A DNA stretch of 64,000 nucleotides, from assembly GCA_947493255.1 (NCBI GenBank), contig CANLQK010000002.1:434001-498000 (forward strand). Reading direction: 5' to 3'. The notes beneath the pieces were generated by a model. The model saw only the letters and a list, made by a program, of their open reading frames with translations, was not told where the DNA came from and made no database searches. The position numbers and the translations under genes are program-made. Positions 9,344 to 19,081 of this stretch are shown here, piece after piece (the first letter of the stretch is position 1; the number at the start of each line of letters is the position of its first letter). This stretch comes from an uncultured Paracoccaceae bacterium. Its GTDB lineage: Bacteria > Pseudomonadota > Alphaproteobacteria > Rhodobacterales > Rhodobacteraceae.

Positions 9344-10213
9344 ATGCAAACAAAAATAGGAATCATCGGCGGTTCTGGATTGTATGATATCGACGGGCTG
9401 CAGGATGCGTCATGGCAAATCGTAGATACGCCATGGGGCGCGCCGTCTGATGCGTTGCGGGTCGGTCGATTGGGCAACACAGAGATGGTGTTTTTGCCGC
9501 GCCATGGACGTGGTCATGTACATTCACCGTCAACAGTTCCGTATCGAGCGAACATTGATGCATTGAAACGGTTAGGGGTGACGGATGTGATTTCGGTGTC
9601 CGCTTGCGGATCTTTCCGCGAAGACATGGCACCGGGTGATTTCGTGGTCGTTAGCGATTTTATTGACCGTACATTTGCACGCGAAAAATCGTTCTTTGGA
9701 ACCGGTTGTGTTGCCCATGTTAGCGTCGCCCATCCGGTATGTTCGCGCCTTGGTGACGCCTGCGAGGGCGCGGCGCGGGCGGCGGACGTAAACGTACACC
9801 GCGGCGGAACCTATTTGGCGATGGAGGGACCGCAATTTTCGTCATTGGCCGAAAGCAAACTTTATCGGGAAGTTTGGGGCTGCGATGTGATTGGAATGAC
9901 CAACATGCCCGAAGCCAAACTGGCCCGCGAAGCAGAACTTTGCTATGCGTCCGTCGCTATGATTACCGACTATGACAGTTGGCACCCCGACCATGGCAGT
10001 GTCGAGATAACAGATATCATTGCGACCCTCGGGGATAATTCGAAAGCGGCAAAAGCCATGGTTGCGGACATTCCTGGAAGGCTAGGTGCGACACGTGAAC
10101 CATGCCCTTGCGGGTGTGATCGGGCCTTAGAGCATGCGATTATGACTGCCCCGGATGCACGCAACCCAGACGTTGTCGCAAAACTTGATGCCGTGGCGGG
10201 GCGGGTATTGTGA
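9344..10213 (+). CDS. mtnP: S-methyl-5'-thioadenosine phosphorylase
   Basis: Cleaves methylthioadenosine with phosphate to adenine and methylthioribose-1-phosphate, in methionine/adenine salvage. The 289-residue product starts with IGIIGGSGLYDIDGL and has MEGPQFSSLAES, the substrate-binding motif of the phosphorylase family, near residue 175, with phosphate contacts in LPRHGRGH. The ATG at 9344 is preceded by GAGGGGAAC; the open frame upstream to 9284 is not needed. It overlaps the DUF2927 gene (GTGA), and apt follows. The freed adenine would be recycled by Apt, so the cluster is a coherent salvage unit. Confidence 0.95.
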   Translation: MQTKIGIIGGSGLYDIDGLQDASWQIVDTPWGAPSDALRVGRLGNTEMVFLPRHGRGHVHSPSTVPYRANIDALKRLGVTDVISVSACGSFREDMAPGDFVVVSDFIDRTFAREKSFFGTGCVAHVSVAHPVCSRLGDACEGAARAADVNVHRGGTYLAMEGPQFSSLAESKLYREVWGCDVIGMTNMPEAKLAREAELCYASVAMITDYDSWHPDHGSVEITDIIATLGDNSKAAKAMVADIPGRLGATREPCPCGCDRALEHAIMTAPDARNPDVVAKLDAVAGRVL

Positions 10214-10869
10214 TCCGATGGTTCGCGGCTCTTTTCTTTCTTGGTGGACCTCTGGCAGCGCAAGAGTACATCGTAACGGATGGACCGTTGTCGGATGCCG
10301 ATTTCTATGGGGTTGTTTCTTGTGGCGCGCGTCCTGGGTCAACGTGTGATCAACCTTTAGTACGATGGACCAAACCTACAGTTACGGTAACTTTTGCACC
10401 GATACCTCCTGCATACCCTGACGAATTGGCAAAGGAAATGAGTGACAAATTAGACGTGTCGATTTCGCAAATTAATGGGTCAGCAGCTGGGTTGAATTTG
10501 CAGCGGGTTTCGAAATCGCAAAATGCGGACGTCTTATTGTACCTTCAGGCCATTCGAGCGGGCGACCCAATCCGCGGAACGCGCAACCCGGACCTAAACG
10601 GTGTTCCGATAGGGGCAGCACACGTACAAATTTTTTGGGACGACGATCACAGTATTACCGAGGCGGCCATCGTTTTTGCGGCTGACATCCCAATTGATCA
10701 GGCAGGCCCCATTATGTTGGAGGAATTGACCCAATCAATGGGCTTGATGACGGACATCCGAAACCCTTACTACGAGACTCGATCTGTCTTTTCTGAAGAC
10801 AGTAATTCTGTTCAAAAGCTAGGTGTGCAGGATCGCGCGGCCTTAGCAAGGCATTACCCCGAACACTAG
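10210..10869 (+). CDS. Exported DUF2927 domain protein
   Basis: A 219-residue exported protein beginning at a GTG that overlaps the mtnP stop. The N terminus (MIRWFAALFFLGGPLAAQ) is a signal peptide. The rest matches the DUF2927 pattern as I remember it, with VTVTFAPIPPAY and a C-terminal ILEELTQSMGL-like segment (here MLEELTQSMGLMTDI) where an Glu-Glu pair sits in a putative metal- or hydrolase-like site. Function is unknown. Its position between mtnP and apt looks like operon sharing rather than shared biochemistry. Confidence 0.75.
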   Translation: MIRWFAALFFLGGPLAAQEYIVTDGPLSDADFYGVVSCGARPGSTCDQPLVRWTKPTVTVTFAPIPPAYPDELAKEMSDKLDVSISQINGSAAGLNLQRVSKSQNADVLLYLQAIRAGDPIRGTRNPDLNGVPIGAAHVQIFWDDDHSITEAAIVFAADIPIDQAGPIMLEELTQSMGLMTDIRNPYYETRSVFSEDSNSVQKLGVQDRAALARHYPEH

Positions 10870-10890
10870 ACCGACAGGCAAGGAGCCACC

Positions 10891-11421
10891 ATGAAACGTG
10901 TCCAAGATTACATTCGAACGATCCCAGACTTTCCGTACGAAGGGATCATGTTCCGCGATGTGACGACCTTGTTTTCAAGCCCGCGTGGGTTTCGCATGGC
11001 GGTTGATCAATTACTTCATCCGCATACGGGCGCTGATATTGATGTCGTCGTCGGACTAGAGGCGCGCGGGTTTATTCTGGGCGGCGCTATTGCGCATCAA
11101 CTCGGCAAGGGGTTCGTGCCGATCCGTAAAAAGGGCAAGCTGCCTGGCAAGACTATCGAACAGGCCTACCAGCTAGAATACGGCGAGGCCGTGATGGAGA
11201 TCCATGATGACGCCATCGAGGCAGGGGCTAAGGTTTTGGTTGTTGATGATCTTTTGGCGACGGGCGGCACAGCCGAGGCCGGTATCAAGTTATTGGAGAA
11301 GCTGGGTGGCGTGGTCGTTGGGTGCTCGTTCATCATTGACCTGCCCGAACTAGGCGGCCGCAAGAAGCTAGAAACAATGGGAATGGACGTGCATGTTTTA
11401 TGCGAATTCGAAGGCGCTTAG
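10891..11421 (+). CDS. apt: Adenine phosphoribosyltransferase
   Basis: Converts adenine and PRPP to AMP. The 176-residue length is standard. The N terminus [19 protein letters not shown] is the family signature, [15 protein letters not shown] is the purine-side loop, and [17 protein letters not shown] near residue 118 is the PRPP-binding motif. AAGGAGCC precedes the ATG. It is the last gene of mtnP-DUF2927-apt, where MtnP supplies its substrate. Confidence 0.96.
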   Translation: MKRVQDYIRTIPDFPYEGIMFRDVTTLFSSPRGFRMAVDQLLHPHTGADIDVVVGLEARGFILGGAIAHQLGKGFVPIRKKGKLPGKTIEQAYQLEYGEAVMEIHDDAIEAGAKVLVVDDLLATGGTAEAGIKLLEKLGGVVVGCSFIIDLPELGGRKKLETMGMDVHVLCEFEGA

Positions 11422-11442
11422 ACCGTCGAAAACACTATTGAA

Positions 11443-11871
11443 CTAGTTCGTTTTGCGTTTGGGTAAAAAGGGCAGTGGCGCGACAGGCACGCCGTCTTCA
11501 ATCAACTTTTTGGCGTCATCCAGTTTGGCTTCACCGTAAATGGCACGTTCGGGCGCATCCCCATCGTGCATTTTTCGGGCTTCTTTTGCGAATTCCATGC
11601 CAACATAATCGCTGTTGTCTTCGACATCTTTGCGCATTTTTGCCATCGCGGTTTCAACGTCAGACTGGGGCGCAGACAAATCTGGCGCGGTTGTTTTGGT
11701 ATTGCCTTTTGCCGGAACCGAAGGCGCCATGAGGGCACGTTCAACCTTTTCCGACCCGCAAATTGCACAGGACAAATGGCCCGCTGCCGCCAACGTGTCA
11801 AAGGCACTAGATGATTGAAACCAGCTTTCGAACTGGTGCTTTTGGTCACATGTTAATGTGTAGCGGATCAC
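11443..11871 (-). CDS. DUF1178 family protein
   Basis: A 142-residue soluble protein of the DUF1178 family. It begins MIRYTLTCDQKHQFESWFQS, the usual start, in which Cys and His open a possible zinc site, continued by CAICGSEKVERALMAP. The central part is charged and low in complexity. It lies convergent to apt and downstream of the Nudix gene on the same strand. Function unknown. Confidence 0.8.
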   Translation of the reverse strand: MIRYTLTCDQKHQFESWFQSSSAFDTLAAAGHLSCAICGSEKVERALMAPSVPAKGNTKTTAPDLSAPQSDVETAMAKMRKDVEDNSDYVGMEFAKEARKMHDGDAPERAIYGEAKLDDAKKLIEDGVPVAPLPFLPKRKTN

Positions 11872-11952
11872 GACTGACTCCAGCTTGGGCTTTTGGCCAT
11901 GGAAAGGCGAGGGGCGCGTTGCAGTAAAATGCGCTGCACCAGTAGTCTACGA

Positions 11953-12420
11953 TCACTCTGGTTTGAACTGCAACATGATCTCGCGCAATTCAGGTTCATC
12001 CACCATTTGTGCGGCTTTCTTACGTGAAACCCATTTGCGTTGACGCTGTTTCTTTTCCGGCCATTTGGTCAAGACGCGCTTTACACGTAATGGGTATACG
12101 ACGGCGATGCAGGGTAATTCGTCTTCTTCAGCTCTGACCTTATAGTAGCTATAAACGCCAATCGGGCGCGATTTGATTTTGCCACGCACGCCGGCCTCTT
12201 CATAGGCTTCTGTAGCGGCGGCATCCGTCGGGGTTTCGCCATGCATTGGCCAGCCCTTTGGAATGATCCAGCGGCCCGATCTGCGTGATGTGATGATACA
12301 AAACTGTAGCTTGTCGTCTTTGATACGGTAACAAAGCGCGGCGAACTGTGTCCGTAGTTCGGTTTTGGCAGCGTCGCCTAAATCGATCTGGCGCTGTTGC
12401 AAACCATTCATGTTTGCCAT
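11953..12420 (-). CDS. Nudix hydrolase
   Basis: A 155-residue Nudix protein that would hydrolyse a nucleoside diphosphate linked to another moiety. The Nudix box is near residues 63-86: KGWPMHGETPTDAAATEAYE followed by EAGV. The Arg that usually precedes the first helix Glu is Thr here, which is seen in the diphosphoinositol/Ap4A-like branch, so substrate is open. The ATG at 12420 (MANMNGL) is chosen over a longer frame reaching 12492 because the latter would overlap the divergent modA leader. The gene is divergent from modABC. Confidence 0.82.
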   Translation of the reverse strand: MANMNGLQQRQIDLGDAAKTELRTQFAALCYRIKDDKLQFCIITSRRSGRWIIPKGWPMHGETPTDAAATEAYEEAGVRGKIKSRPIGVYSYYKVRAEEDELPCIAVVYPLRVKRVLTKWPEKKQRQRKWVSRKKAAQMVDEPELREIMLQFKPE

Positions 12421-12481
12421 TTTACTAGGTCTTCTTCTTTGTGAAACTGCGCGTAACTCTTCAATTTCGAAACATAACTGA

Positions 12482-13252
12482 TTGGTCCACATATTGCAAA
12501 GTCACAGCTTACAAATCGTTAAACGCATATTTGGAATCGCTGCCGCCACTATGTTCAGTGTTCAGGCGCTGCAGGCAGAGGGTGTGACGATCTTTGCAGC
12601 CGCCAGCTTGCGTGAAGCGACCGAGGCATTGTCAGAGCAATATCACGCCTTAACCGACGAACAGCCCGTCCTTGTCTTTGCGTCGACGTCGACAGTGGCA
12701 CGTCAAGTTTCACAAGGGGCCCCTGCCGATGTCGCGTTATTGGCGGATCAGGACTGGGCGGATTGGTTGATCGGGCAGGGCGTCGTTTCGGAAAGCACCC
12801 CGTTTGCGGGAAACCGATTGGTGTTGGTGTCCGCGAGCACGCATTCTTTGCGGCAGGTCACGGACTTAACAGATGTTCTGGGCGGCCGTGTTTTGGCAAT
12901 GGCGCAGGCGGAAGCTGTGCCGGCCGGCCGCTATGGTAAAGCCGCGCTTGAATATAGTGGGCTTTGGGAAGAGTTATCGCCCCAGATTGTTCAAGCGGCG
13001 AATGTTCGTGCGGCGCTTCGGTTTGTAGAACGCGGCGAAGCACCATTTGGAATTGGGTACGCGAGCGATTTGGTGGCCTTACCCGATCTGCATGAAGTTT
13101 ATAGCTTTGCACCTGACAGCCATCCACCTATCGTTTACGTTGCCGCGCAAACGACGCCAGAGGGGGCGGAATTCATGACGTTTCTTCAATCGGATTCAGC
13201 GCAAGAAATCTTACAAACGTGGGGCTTTTCCCCTGCTCCGGACCAACGATGA
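12482..13252 (+). CDS. modA: Molybdate ABC transporter substrate-binding protein
   Basis: Periplasmic molybdate/tungstate-binding protein. It has an N-terminal signal peptide ending around VQALQA, then TIFAAASLREATEALS, the oxyanion-binding start of mature ModA. STSTVARQVSQGAPADV and IGYASDL follow in the order expected. The start is uncertain: TTG at 12482, TTG at 12494 and ATG at 12551 are all in frame; a TTG start best preserves a full signal peptide. It overlaps modB as ATGA. The modABC order is complete. I see no convincing ModE box upstream. Confidence 0.9.
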   Translation: MVHILQSHSLQIVKRIFGIAAATMFSVQALQAEGVTIFAAASLREATEALSEQYHALTDEQPVLVFASTSTVARQVSQGAPADVALLADQDWADWLIGQGVVSESTPFAGNRLVLVSASTHSLRQVTDLTDVLGGRVLAMAQAEAVPAGRYGKAALEYSGLWEELSPQIVQAANVRAALRFVERGEAPFGIGYASDLVALPDLHEVYSFAPDSHPPIVYVAAQTTPEGAEFMTFLQSDSAQEILQTWGFSPAPDQR

Positions 13253-13944
13253 CAGACTTTCTAGGACCCGCAGAATGGACGGCGTTGCGGCTATCCGTGC
13301 AAGTGGCGTTGTGCGCAACATTGTTCAGTTTACCGATTGGGTTCGCGGTTGCTTACGCTTTGTCACGGGGGGATTTTTTCGGGCGGCAGGCGCTGAATGT
13401 TCTGGTGCATTTGCCTTTGGTCATGCCCCCTGTTGTTACAGGCTATTTATTGTTGCTTGGGTTCGGGCGCACGGGCCCTTTGGGCGGGTTGTTTGAAGAC
13501 TTGTTCGGATTGGTCTTTGCTTTCCGTTGGACTGGCGCGGCTTTGGCGGCTGGGATTATGGGTTTTCCGTTGATGGTACGCGCAATCCGGTTGTCTCTTG
13601 ATGCGATTGAACCGGAATTAGAAGAAGCTGCTGGTACCTTGGGGGCCTCAAAATTGCGTGTCCTTTGTACGGTGACGTTGCCACTGATCTGGCCGGGTTT
13701 GTTGGCAGGTGCGGTTTTGGGGTTTGCTAAGGGTATGGGTGAATTTGGTGCGACAATCACATTTGTGTCTAACATTCCCGGACAGACCCAGACGTTGGCT
13801 TTATCAATTAATTCATTGCTAGAGGTGCCGGGAGGCGAAACGCTGGCGTTGCGATTGGCAGTTTTGTCTATCGCAATTGCTGCCATTGCTATCGCCCTAT
13901 CGGAAGTGCTGGCTGCGCGTGTGGTGCGCCGGAGGTCCGAGTGA
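13249..13944 (+). CDS. modB: Molybdate ABC transporter permease
   Basis: Inner-membrane permease of the molybdate importer, 231 residues with five or six hydrophobic segments. The EAA loop that docks on the ATPase is DAIEPELEEAAGTLGASKLR near residues 119-138. GAVLGFAKGMGEFGATITFV near 163 is highly characteristic of ModB. The ATG at 13249 overlaps the modA stop (ATGA), and the stop shares one base with modC (TGATG). This gives tight translational coupling. Confidence 0.95.
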   Translation: MTDFLGPAEWTALRLSVQVALCATLFSLPIGFAVAYALSRGDFFGRQALNVLVHLPLVMPPVVTGYLLLLGFGRTGPLGGLFEDLFGLVFAFRWTGAALAAGIMGFPLMVRAIRLSLDAIEPELEEAAGTLGASKLRVLCTVTLPLIWPGLLAGAVLGFAKGMGEFGATITFVSNIPGQTQTLALSINSLLEVPGGETLALRLAVLSIAIAAIAIALSEVLAARVVRRRSE

Positions 13945-14993
13945 TGTTGCAGGTTGATGTGCGTAAAGAGTTTGACGGGTTTTCCCTGAACGCTGCCTTT
14001 GATGCTCCAAATGGGATTACCGCGCTTTTTGGACCGTCGGGGTCCGGCAAAACCAGCGTGATCCGCGCTGTTTCAGGGCTTTTGGATTGCGATCAGTCGA
14101 CGGTCAGGCTCGGTGGGCGGGACATGAATGGGGTGCCAATACACAAACGCAAGTTGGGCTATGTCTACCAAAACGCGCGTCTGTTTCCGCATATGAATGT
14201 GCTGAAAAACCTGCGCTATGGGGGGCAGGTGGATGAAGCACAGATCGTGGCGTTGTTGGGGTTGGAACCATTATTGGATCGATATCCTTCGTCTTTGTCG
14301 GGGGGCGAAGCGCAGCGTGTTGCTCTTGGGAGAGCCCTTATGGCTGGGCCAGAGCTGTTGTTGCTTGATGAGCCGCTGTCGGCCCTCGATGCACCGCGCA
14401 AAGCAGAAGTGTTACCGTATCTTGAAGCACTACGGGATCAGTCGGACATTCCGATGCTTTATGTCAGCCACGATATGGCAGAAGTCGCGCGTTTGGCACG
14501 CTACATTGTTATTATGAATAAAGGGAAAGTCGCCTTATCAGGTGGTCTAGAGACCGTGTTGGCCGACCCTGCTGCGGTCCCTTTTGTCGGCGTGCAAGAT
14601 GCAGGTGCTGTACTGACGGGGCGTGTGGTTGGGCATGCGGACGACGGACTGACAAAGATTGAAACAGGGGCGGGGGCCATTTGGGTTCCGTCATCGGGTG
14701 GGCGTGGCTTAGGTCGTGCTGGCGGTACGGTGCGTGTGCGTGTGCCGGCGCAGGATGTGATTTTGGCGCGCAGCGCACCGCAGGGCATTTCGGCATTGAA
14801 TGTATTGCCTGTATTCATTGAAACAATCGAACACGGGCGAGGGCCGAGCGTTATCGTCGGCCTAAAATCGAATGATACTCAGCTCATTGCACGGGTGACA
14901 AAACGATCTGCACAGACGTTGGAATTGGCTGTTGGGGATCATGTTTACGCTATCTTAAAGGCAACGGCGATTGCGCCCACGGATGTGGGATAA
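13944..14993 (+). CDS. modC: Molybdate ABC transporter ATP-binding protein
   Basis: ATPase subunit of the molybdate importer, 349 residues. Walker A is GPSGSGKTSV near residue 30, the signature motif is LSGGEAQRVALGRAL near 120, and Walker B is LLLLDEPLSALD. The C-terminal third is a TOBE/MOP-like molybdate-sensing domain (VIVGLKSNDTQLIARVT). The frame allows GTG at 13941 or ATG at 13944; GGAGG at 13931 is placed well for either. It closes the operon. Confidence 0.95.
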   Translation: MLQVDVRKEFDGFSLNAAFDAPNGITALFGPSGSGKTSVIRAVSGLLDCDQSTVRLGGRDMNGVPIHKRKLGYVYQNARLFPHMNVLKNLRYGGQVDEAQIVALLGLEPLLDRYPSSLSGGEAQRVALGRALMAGPELLLLDEPLSALDAPRKAEVLPYLEALRDQSDIPMLYVSHDMAEVARLARYIVIMNKGKVALSGGLETVLADPAAVPFVGVQDAGAVLTGRVVGHADDGLTKIETGAGAIWVPSSGGRGLGRAGGTVRVRVPAQDVILARSAPQGISALNVLPVFIETIEHGRGPSVIVGLKSNDTQLIARVTKRSAQTLELAVGDHVYAILKATAIAPTDVG

Positions 14994-15085
14994 TGGTATC
15001 GTTACGTAGCGATTAGCCTTTGCAGTGGATAACTGGTCGCCCGCCTGATATTGGGCGCGCAAGAATGTTGCGAAAGGACTAAAAG

Positions 15086-15910
15086 ATGAGCGCCACAGCC
15101 AAAAAACGCGCGCCGATGCCCGACGATATTCGGGCTGCAAAAGGGGGCACTCCGCTCGTCAGCCTGACAGCATATACAACGCCGATGGCGGAAATGATGG
15201 ATGAACATTGCGATTTTGTTTTGGTCGGGGACAGTGTCGGCATGGTTCTACATGGTCTCCCTTCGACTTTGGGCGTGACGATGGACATGATGGTCATGCA
15301 CGGCAAGGCAGTGGCACGCGGCATAAATTCGGCGATGATGGTCATTGATATGCCATTCGGGTCATATGAAGAAGGCCGCGAACAAGGGTTTCGTAACGGT
15401 GCGCTGTTGATGGCAGAAACCGGCGCTGGGGCTGTTAAGCTGGAAGGCGGCGTCGAGATGGCTGAAACCATTCGATTCATGGTTGCACGTGGCGTCCCCG
15501 TGATGGCCCATATCGGGCTGACGCCGCAGTCTATCAATACCTTGGGTGGCTATAAGGTACAGGGGCGCGGTGATGCGCGTGCTGCATTGATTGCAGATGC
15601 GAAGGCTGTTGCGGACGCAGGGGCCTTTGCTGTTGTATTGGAGAAAGTTCCAGAAGGGCTGGCTGATGAGATCACGGCGTTGATCGATATACCGACAATC
15701 GGGATTGGCGCGTCGGCGGGATGTGACGGCCAGATCCTGGTGGTTGATGATATGCTTGGGCTGTTTACGGCGTTTAAGGCGAAATTCGTCAAACGGTACG
15801 CCCATTTAGGTGAAGAAGGCGCAGCCGCAATCTCTGCTTATGCAAAAGACGTGCGCGCCCGCGCTTTTCCTGCAGCCGAACATGTGTTCGCAGACGAGGC
15901 CCCTAAATGA
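15086..15910 (+). CDS. panB: 3-methyl-2-oxobutanoate hydroxymethyltransferase
   Basis: First committed step of pantothenate synthesis: transfers a hydroxymethyl group from methylene-tetrahydrofolate to ketoisovalerate. The 274-residue protein shows [11 protein letters not shown] near residue 45, the metal-binding Asp region ([13 protein letters not shown]), [15 protein letters not shown] near 141 and the active Glu in [19 protein letters not shown] precedes the ATG. It overlaps panC by four bases (ATGA). Confidence 0.96.
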   Translation: MSATAKKRAPMPDDIRAAKGGTPLVSLTAYTTPMAEMMDEHCDFVLVGDSVGMVLHGLPSTLGVTMDMMVMHGKAVARGINSAMMVIDMPFGSYEEGREQGFRNGALLMAETGAGAVKLEGGVEMAETIRFMVARGVPVMAHIGLTPQSINTLGGYKVQGRGDARAALIADAKAVADAGAFAVVLEKVPEGLADEITALIDIPTIGIGASAGCDGQILVVDDMLGLFTAFKAKFVKRYAHLGEEGAAAISAYAKDVRARAFPAAEHVFADEAPK

Positions 15911-16749
15911 GTGTCCCGATCATTCGCAGCCTAGATGCGCTACGTGAGATGACTGCGGGTTGGCGGAGCAATGGTGAAACCGTTGGTGTGGTGCCGACGA
16001 TGGGGGCGCTGCATCAAGGTCATCTGTCTTTGGTGCGGGCCGCACGGGAGGCGTGTGACCGCGTCATTGTGACAATTTTTGTGAACCCTAAACAGTTTAA
16101 CAATCCGGAAGATCTGGAAAATTATCCACGTACGGAAGAAGATGACGCGCGAAAATTGGAACCCTTTGAGGTAGACGCGATTTATGTTCCCGACGGTGAC
16201 ACAATGTACCCAAAGGGCTTTGCAACAAATGTGTCTGTCGAAGGCTTGACCGATATGCTATGTGGCGCGGCGAGGCCCGGCCATTTTGACGGTGTTGCAA
16301 CTGTTGTGACCAAGCTATTTCTGCAAACGCAGGCAGATCAGGCGTTTTTTGGTGAAAAAGATTTTCAGCAATTGCAGGTCGTGACCCGTTTGGCAGCCGA
16401 CCTTGATATTCCGATCACCGTTGTCGGATGCCCAACCATTCGAGAAGAAGACGGATTGGCGATGTCGTCGCGCAATTTGTTGCTGTCTGATCGCAGCCGG
16501 ATTAAAGCGCCGCTTTTGGCGCAAGTTATGAATGATGTGGCCGAAGCCTTGCAAAACGGAGCGAAGATGTCTGATGTGGCACCGAACGCCGAGGCGCGTT
16601 TGATCGCCGGTGGATTCAATTCGGTCGATTATTTGGAAATGCGCGATGGGGCGGATCTATCAATTTTGGATGATGCCAAGCCGAAGGCCCGGCTTTTTGC
16701 CGCTGCTTGGCTGGCCGGTGTGCGGCTGATCGACAATATCGCTGTTTGA
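15907..16749 (+). CDS. panC: Pantoate--beta-alanine ligase
   Basis: Joins pantoate and beta-alanine using ATP, giving pantothenate. The 280-residue product has [15 protein letters not shown] with the HxGH nucleotide motif near residue 34, [28 protein letters not shown], and MSSRN, the KMSKS-like loop. It is translated from an ATG inside the panB stop. The pair panB-panC is a standard two-gene operon. Confidence 0.96.
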   Translation: MSVPIIRSLDALREMTAGWRSNGETVGVVPTMGALHQGHLSLVRAAREACDRVIVTIFVNPKQFNNPEDLENYPRTEEDDARKLEPFEVDAIYVPDGDTMYPKGFATNVSVEGLTDMLCGAARPGHFDGVATVVTKLFLQTQADQAFFGEKDFQQLQVVTRLAADLDIPITVVGCPTIREEDGLAMSSRNLLLSDRSRIKAPLLAQVMNDVAEALQNGAKMSDVAPNAEARLIAGGFNSVDYLEMRDGADLSILDDAKPKARLFAAAWLAGVRLIDNIAV

Positions 16750-16803
16750 AGCTGTGCCACGTTGTTTAGGTCTGGTCGCACAAATGGCACCCCACCTTCC
16801 CGT

Positions 16804-18093
16804 TTAGTGCAAGAGCACCTTAGCCAGTGACAATGCCATAACCTGCGCACTGTCGAGCATGTCGTCGACTTCGATGTATTCGTCGGGTTTGTGTGCAAGT
16901 TCTAAGATGCCTGGTCCATAGGCGATGCAGTTTTTGAGCCGGCCTATGCGGTCTATGTGCTTTTGGTCATAGGTGCCGGGGGAGGCGACATAGTCGGGCG
17001 CACGCCCGAGGACATCAGCAATGGCCGCGGATACAGTTCGAACCACTGGTGCATTTTTGTCTGTCATCGATGGAAGCACCGCGTTTAGCTCTCGAAGGGC
17101 ATAGTCGAAATTGGGTCGGTTTGTTTTGAGTGCGTCCAATAGCGATGTGACCTCGTTGCGCACAACATCCAGCGGTTCTTCAATCAGGAACCGGCGATCG
17201 ATGACGATCCGGCAACGGTCCGGCACACAGTGAGCAGGCAGGCCCGTAGAATCGTCGGTTTGTTCTGCTTGGCCACCGTGGATCGAATTGATGTTCATTG
17301 TGGAGTGGCGTGCGCCGTCGGGGATAACGGGCATATCAGTGTGGCGTTTGGCCATTGCTGGGAAAAGGTCAGTCTCGAACTTGTCCAAGACCGCGCCCAT
17401 GTGGCGTACGGCGCAATCCCCTAAGAATGGCATCGACCCATGTGCGATTTCGCCAAAGGTTTCGATTTCTGCCCACCAACCACCGCGGTGGCCAAGGCAA
17501 ATGCGGTCATGTCCCAAGGGTTCTGGTATGATGACATGTTGTACGCGGGATGGGTCGAAAAAACCTTTTCCAGCTAAATACGCGACGCCACCATAGCCGC
17601 CCGATTCCTCGTCGGCCGTACCGGAAATTTCGATTGCCCCATGAAAATCTGGATGTTCTTCGAGAAATGCCTCGACGGCGATAATCGATGCTGCAAGGCC
17701 ACCCTTCATGTCGCATGCACCGCGACCGTAGATCCTTCCATCGATCAAGACACCACCGAAGGGGTCATGCGTCCATCCGTTACCAACCTCGACAACGTCA
17801 ATGTGGCTGTTGAAATGTACACAATCGCCTGTGTGGGGGCCATCACAGCGTGCAACGATATTCCATCGCGGGAACCGGTCACTGTCACCGGGGGTGCCGT
17901 GGGCTCGGATCAACTGGGTAGCAAAACCATAGTTAGCGAGGCGTCGATCCAGATAGTCACAGATGTCTCGGTAATTTTCGCCTGGTGGGTTGAGGGTCGG
18001 GATGCGGATCAAGTCTTGGGTCAAGGAAATTAGTGCATCCCTTTTGGCAAGGACACGATCTGTCAGTGCTTGGTTGTGAAGAGCAGAGGCCAT
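16804..18093 (-). CDS. M20 family deacylase (ArgE/DapE-like)
   Basis: A 429-residue zinc-dependent amidohydrolase of the ArgE/DapE/Acy1 group. HFNSHIDVV supplies the first metal His and catalytic Asp, GRGACDMKGG the bridging Asp, and GTADEESGGYGG the catalytic Glu-Glu pair. IIPEPLGHDRICLGHRGGWW opens the dimerisation insert. The ATG at 18093 (MASAL) is preferred over an upstream TTG at 18117. The substrate is an N-acyl amino acid or similar and cannot be specified. It is monocistronic and convergent with panC. Confidence 0.85.
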   Translation of the reverse strand: MASALHNQALTDRVLAKRDALISLTQDLIRIPTLNPPGENYRDICDYLDRRLANYGFATQLIRAHGTPGDSDRFPRWNIVARCDGPHTGDCVHFNSHIDVVEVGNGWTHDPFGGVLIDGRIYGRGACDMKGGLAASIIAVEAFLEEHPDFHGAIEISGTADEESGGYGGVAYLAGKGFFDPSRVQHVIIPEPLGHDRICLGHRGGWWAEIETFGEIAHGSMPFLGDCAVRHMGAVLDKFETDLFPAMAKRHTDMPVIPDGARHSTMNINSIHGGQAEQTDDSTGLPAHCVPDRCRIVIDRRFLIEEPLDVVRNEVTSLLDALKTNRPNFDYALRELNAVLPSMTDKNAPVVRTVSAAIADVLGRAPDYVASPGTYDQKHIDRIGRLKNCIAYGPGILELAHKPDEYIEVDDMLDSAQVMALSLAKVLLH

Positions 18094-18284
18094 GTAACAA
18101 CATTGGCGATCTTCCAACAGTGCCGCAATGGTTGATTACAGCAAGGCTAGTTTGGAAGGTCACCTTTGGGCGCAATTTTACTGTGCTCGCAGTCAAGGTC
18201 GCTCGATACGGATGTTCGCAAAATGCCTAGAATTCGGGCGTTAGATTGCTTGTAGTTCGGCATGGTTTCGGCCAGTGTTTTGGT

Positions 18285-19070
18285 ATGAAAGTGTCTTGCG
18301 ACCTGATTGTTTTTACAGATCTCGATGGTACCTTAATCGATCATCATACCTATGATTATGCACCTGCATCACCAGCGCTTAATTCGATTAAGAACTTGTC
18401 TGTTGGACTTGTTTTGGCATCCAGCAAGACCGCACCAGAGGTAAGCAAGCTGCGATCAGAAATCGGTGTCGAAAAATGGCCCGCGATTGTAGAAAACGGT
18501 GCTGGCATCCTCGCGCCGTTTGATACGGGTTGCCATGATGACAGTTCATACCAAACAGTTCGGGCTGCGTTGGAACAGGTGCCTGATGACCTACGCAGAC
18601 TGTTTTGCGGGTTTGGTGATATGTTCGTGGACCAAGTGATGCGCATAACAGGGCTTTCGCAAACGGATGCCGAATTGGCGCAAAGTCGTAGCTTTTCCGA
18701 GCCGGGAATATGGTCGGGCGCATCGGCCCAGAAGGATATTTTCTTAGATATCTTGAAAGACCATGGTGTGAGAGCACAACAAGGTGGGCGGTTTTTGACG
18801 TTGTCCTTAGGCGCTAATAAAGTCGACCAAATGCGCGATATAATCACCGCATATGCCCCCCTTAATACAATTGCGTTAGGAGATGCGCCTAACGACATTG
18901 CGATGTTGGAAGCTGCAGACATTGGCATCGTCGTTGCTAATCCGTCGGGGCCTTCGTTGCCAACGTTAAGAGGCGAAAAAGAGGGGCGTATCATCCGAAC
19001 CAAAGATGCAGGCCCTGTTGGCTGGAATACGGCAGTTCTCGACGCGTTGATGCACCTTAACCTAAAATAG
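18285..19070 (+). CDS. HAD phosphatase, mannosyl/glucosyl-3-phosphoglycerate phosphatase-like
   Basis: A 261-residue Cof-type HAD phosphatase. FTDLDGTLID near residue 10 is the nucleophile motif, LASSKT is motif II, and LGDAPNDIAMLEAADIGIVV near 203 is motif IV. The cap and NGAGI segment fit the mannosyl-3-phosphoglycerate phosphatase group. It probably removes phosphate from the product of the glycosyltransferase encoded 11 bases downstream, giving a charged compatible solute. The frame continues upstream to a TTG at 18246; the ATG at 18285 is the better start. The pairing supports the call, but the sugar (glucose or mannose) is not decided. Confidence 0.75.
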   Translation: MKVSCDLIVFTDLDGTLIDHHTYDYAPASPALNSIKNLSVGLVLASSKTAPEVSKLRSEIGVEKWPAIVENGAGILAPFDTGCHDDSSYQTVRAALEQVPDDLRRLFCGFGDMFVDQVMRITGLSQTDAELAQSRSFSEPGIWSGASAQKDIFLDILKDHGVRAQQGGRFLTLSLGANKVDQMRDIITAYAPLNTIALGDAPNDIAMLEAADIGIVVANPSGPSLPTLRGEKEGRIIRTKDAGPVGWNTAVLDALMHLNLK

Positions 19071-19081
19071 GACACACATTT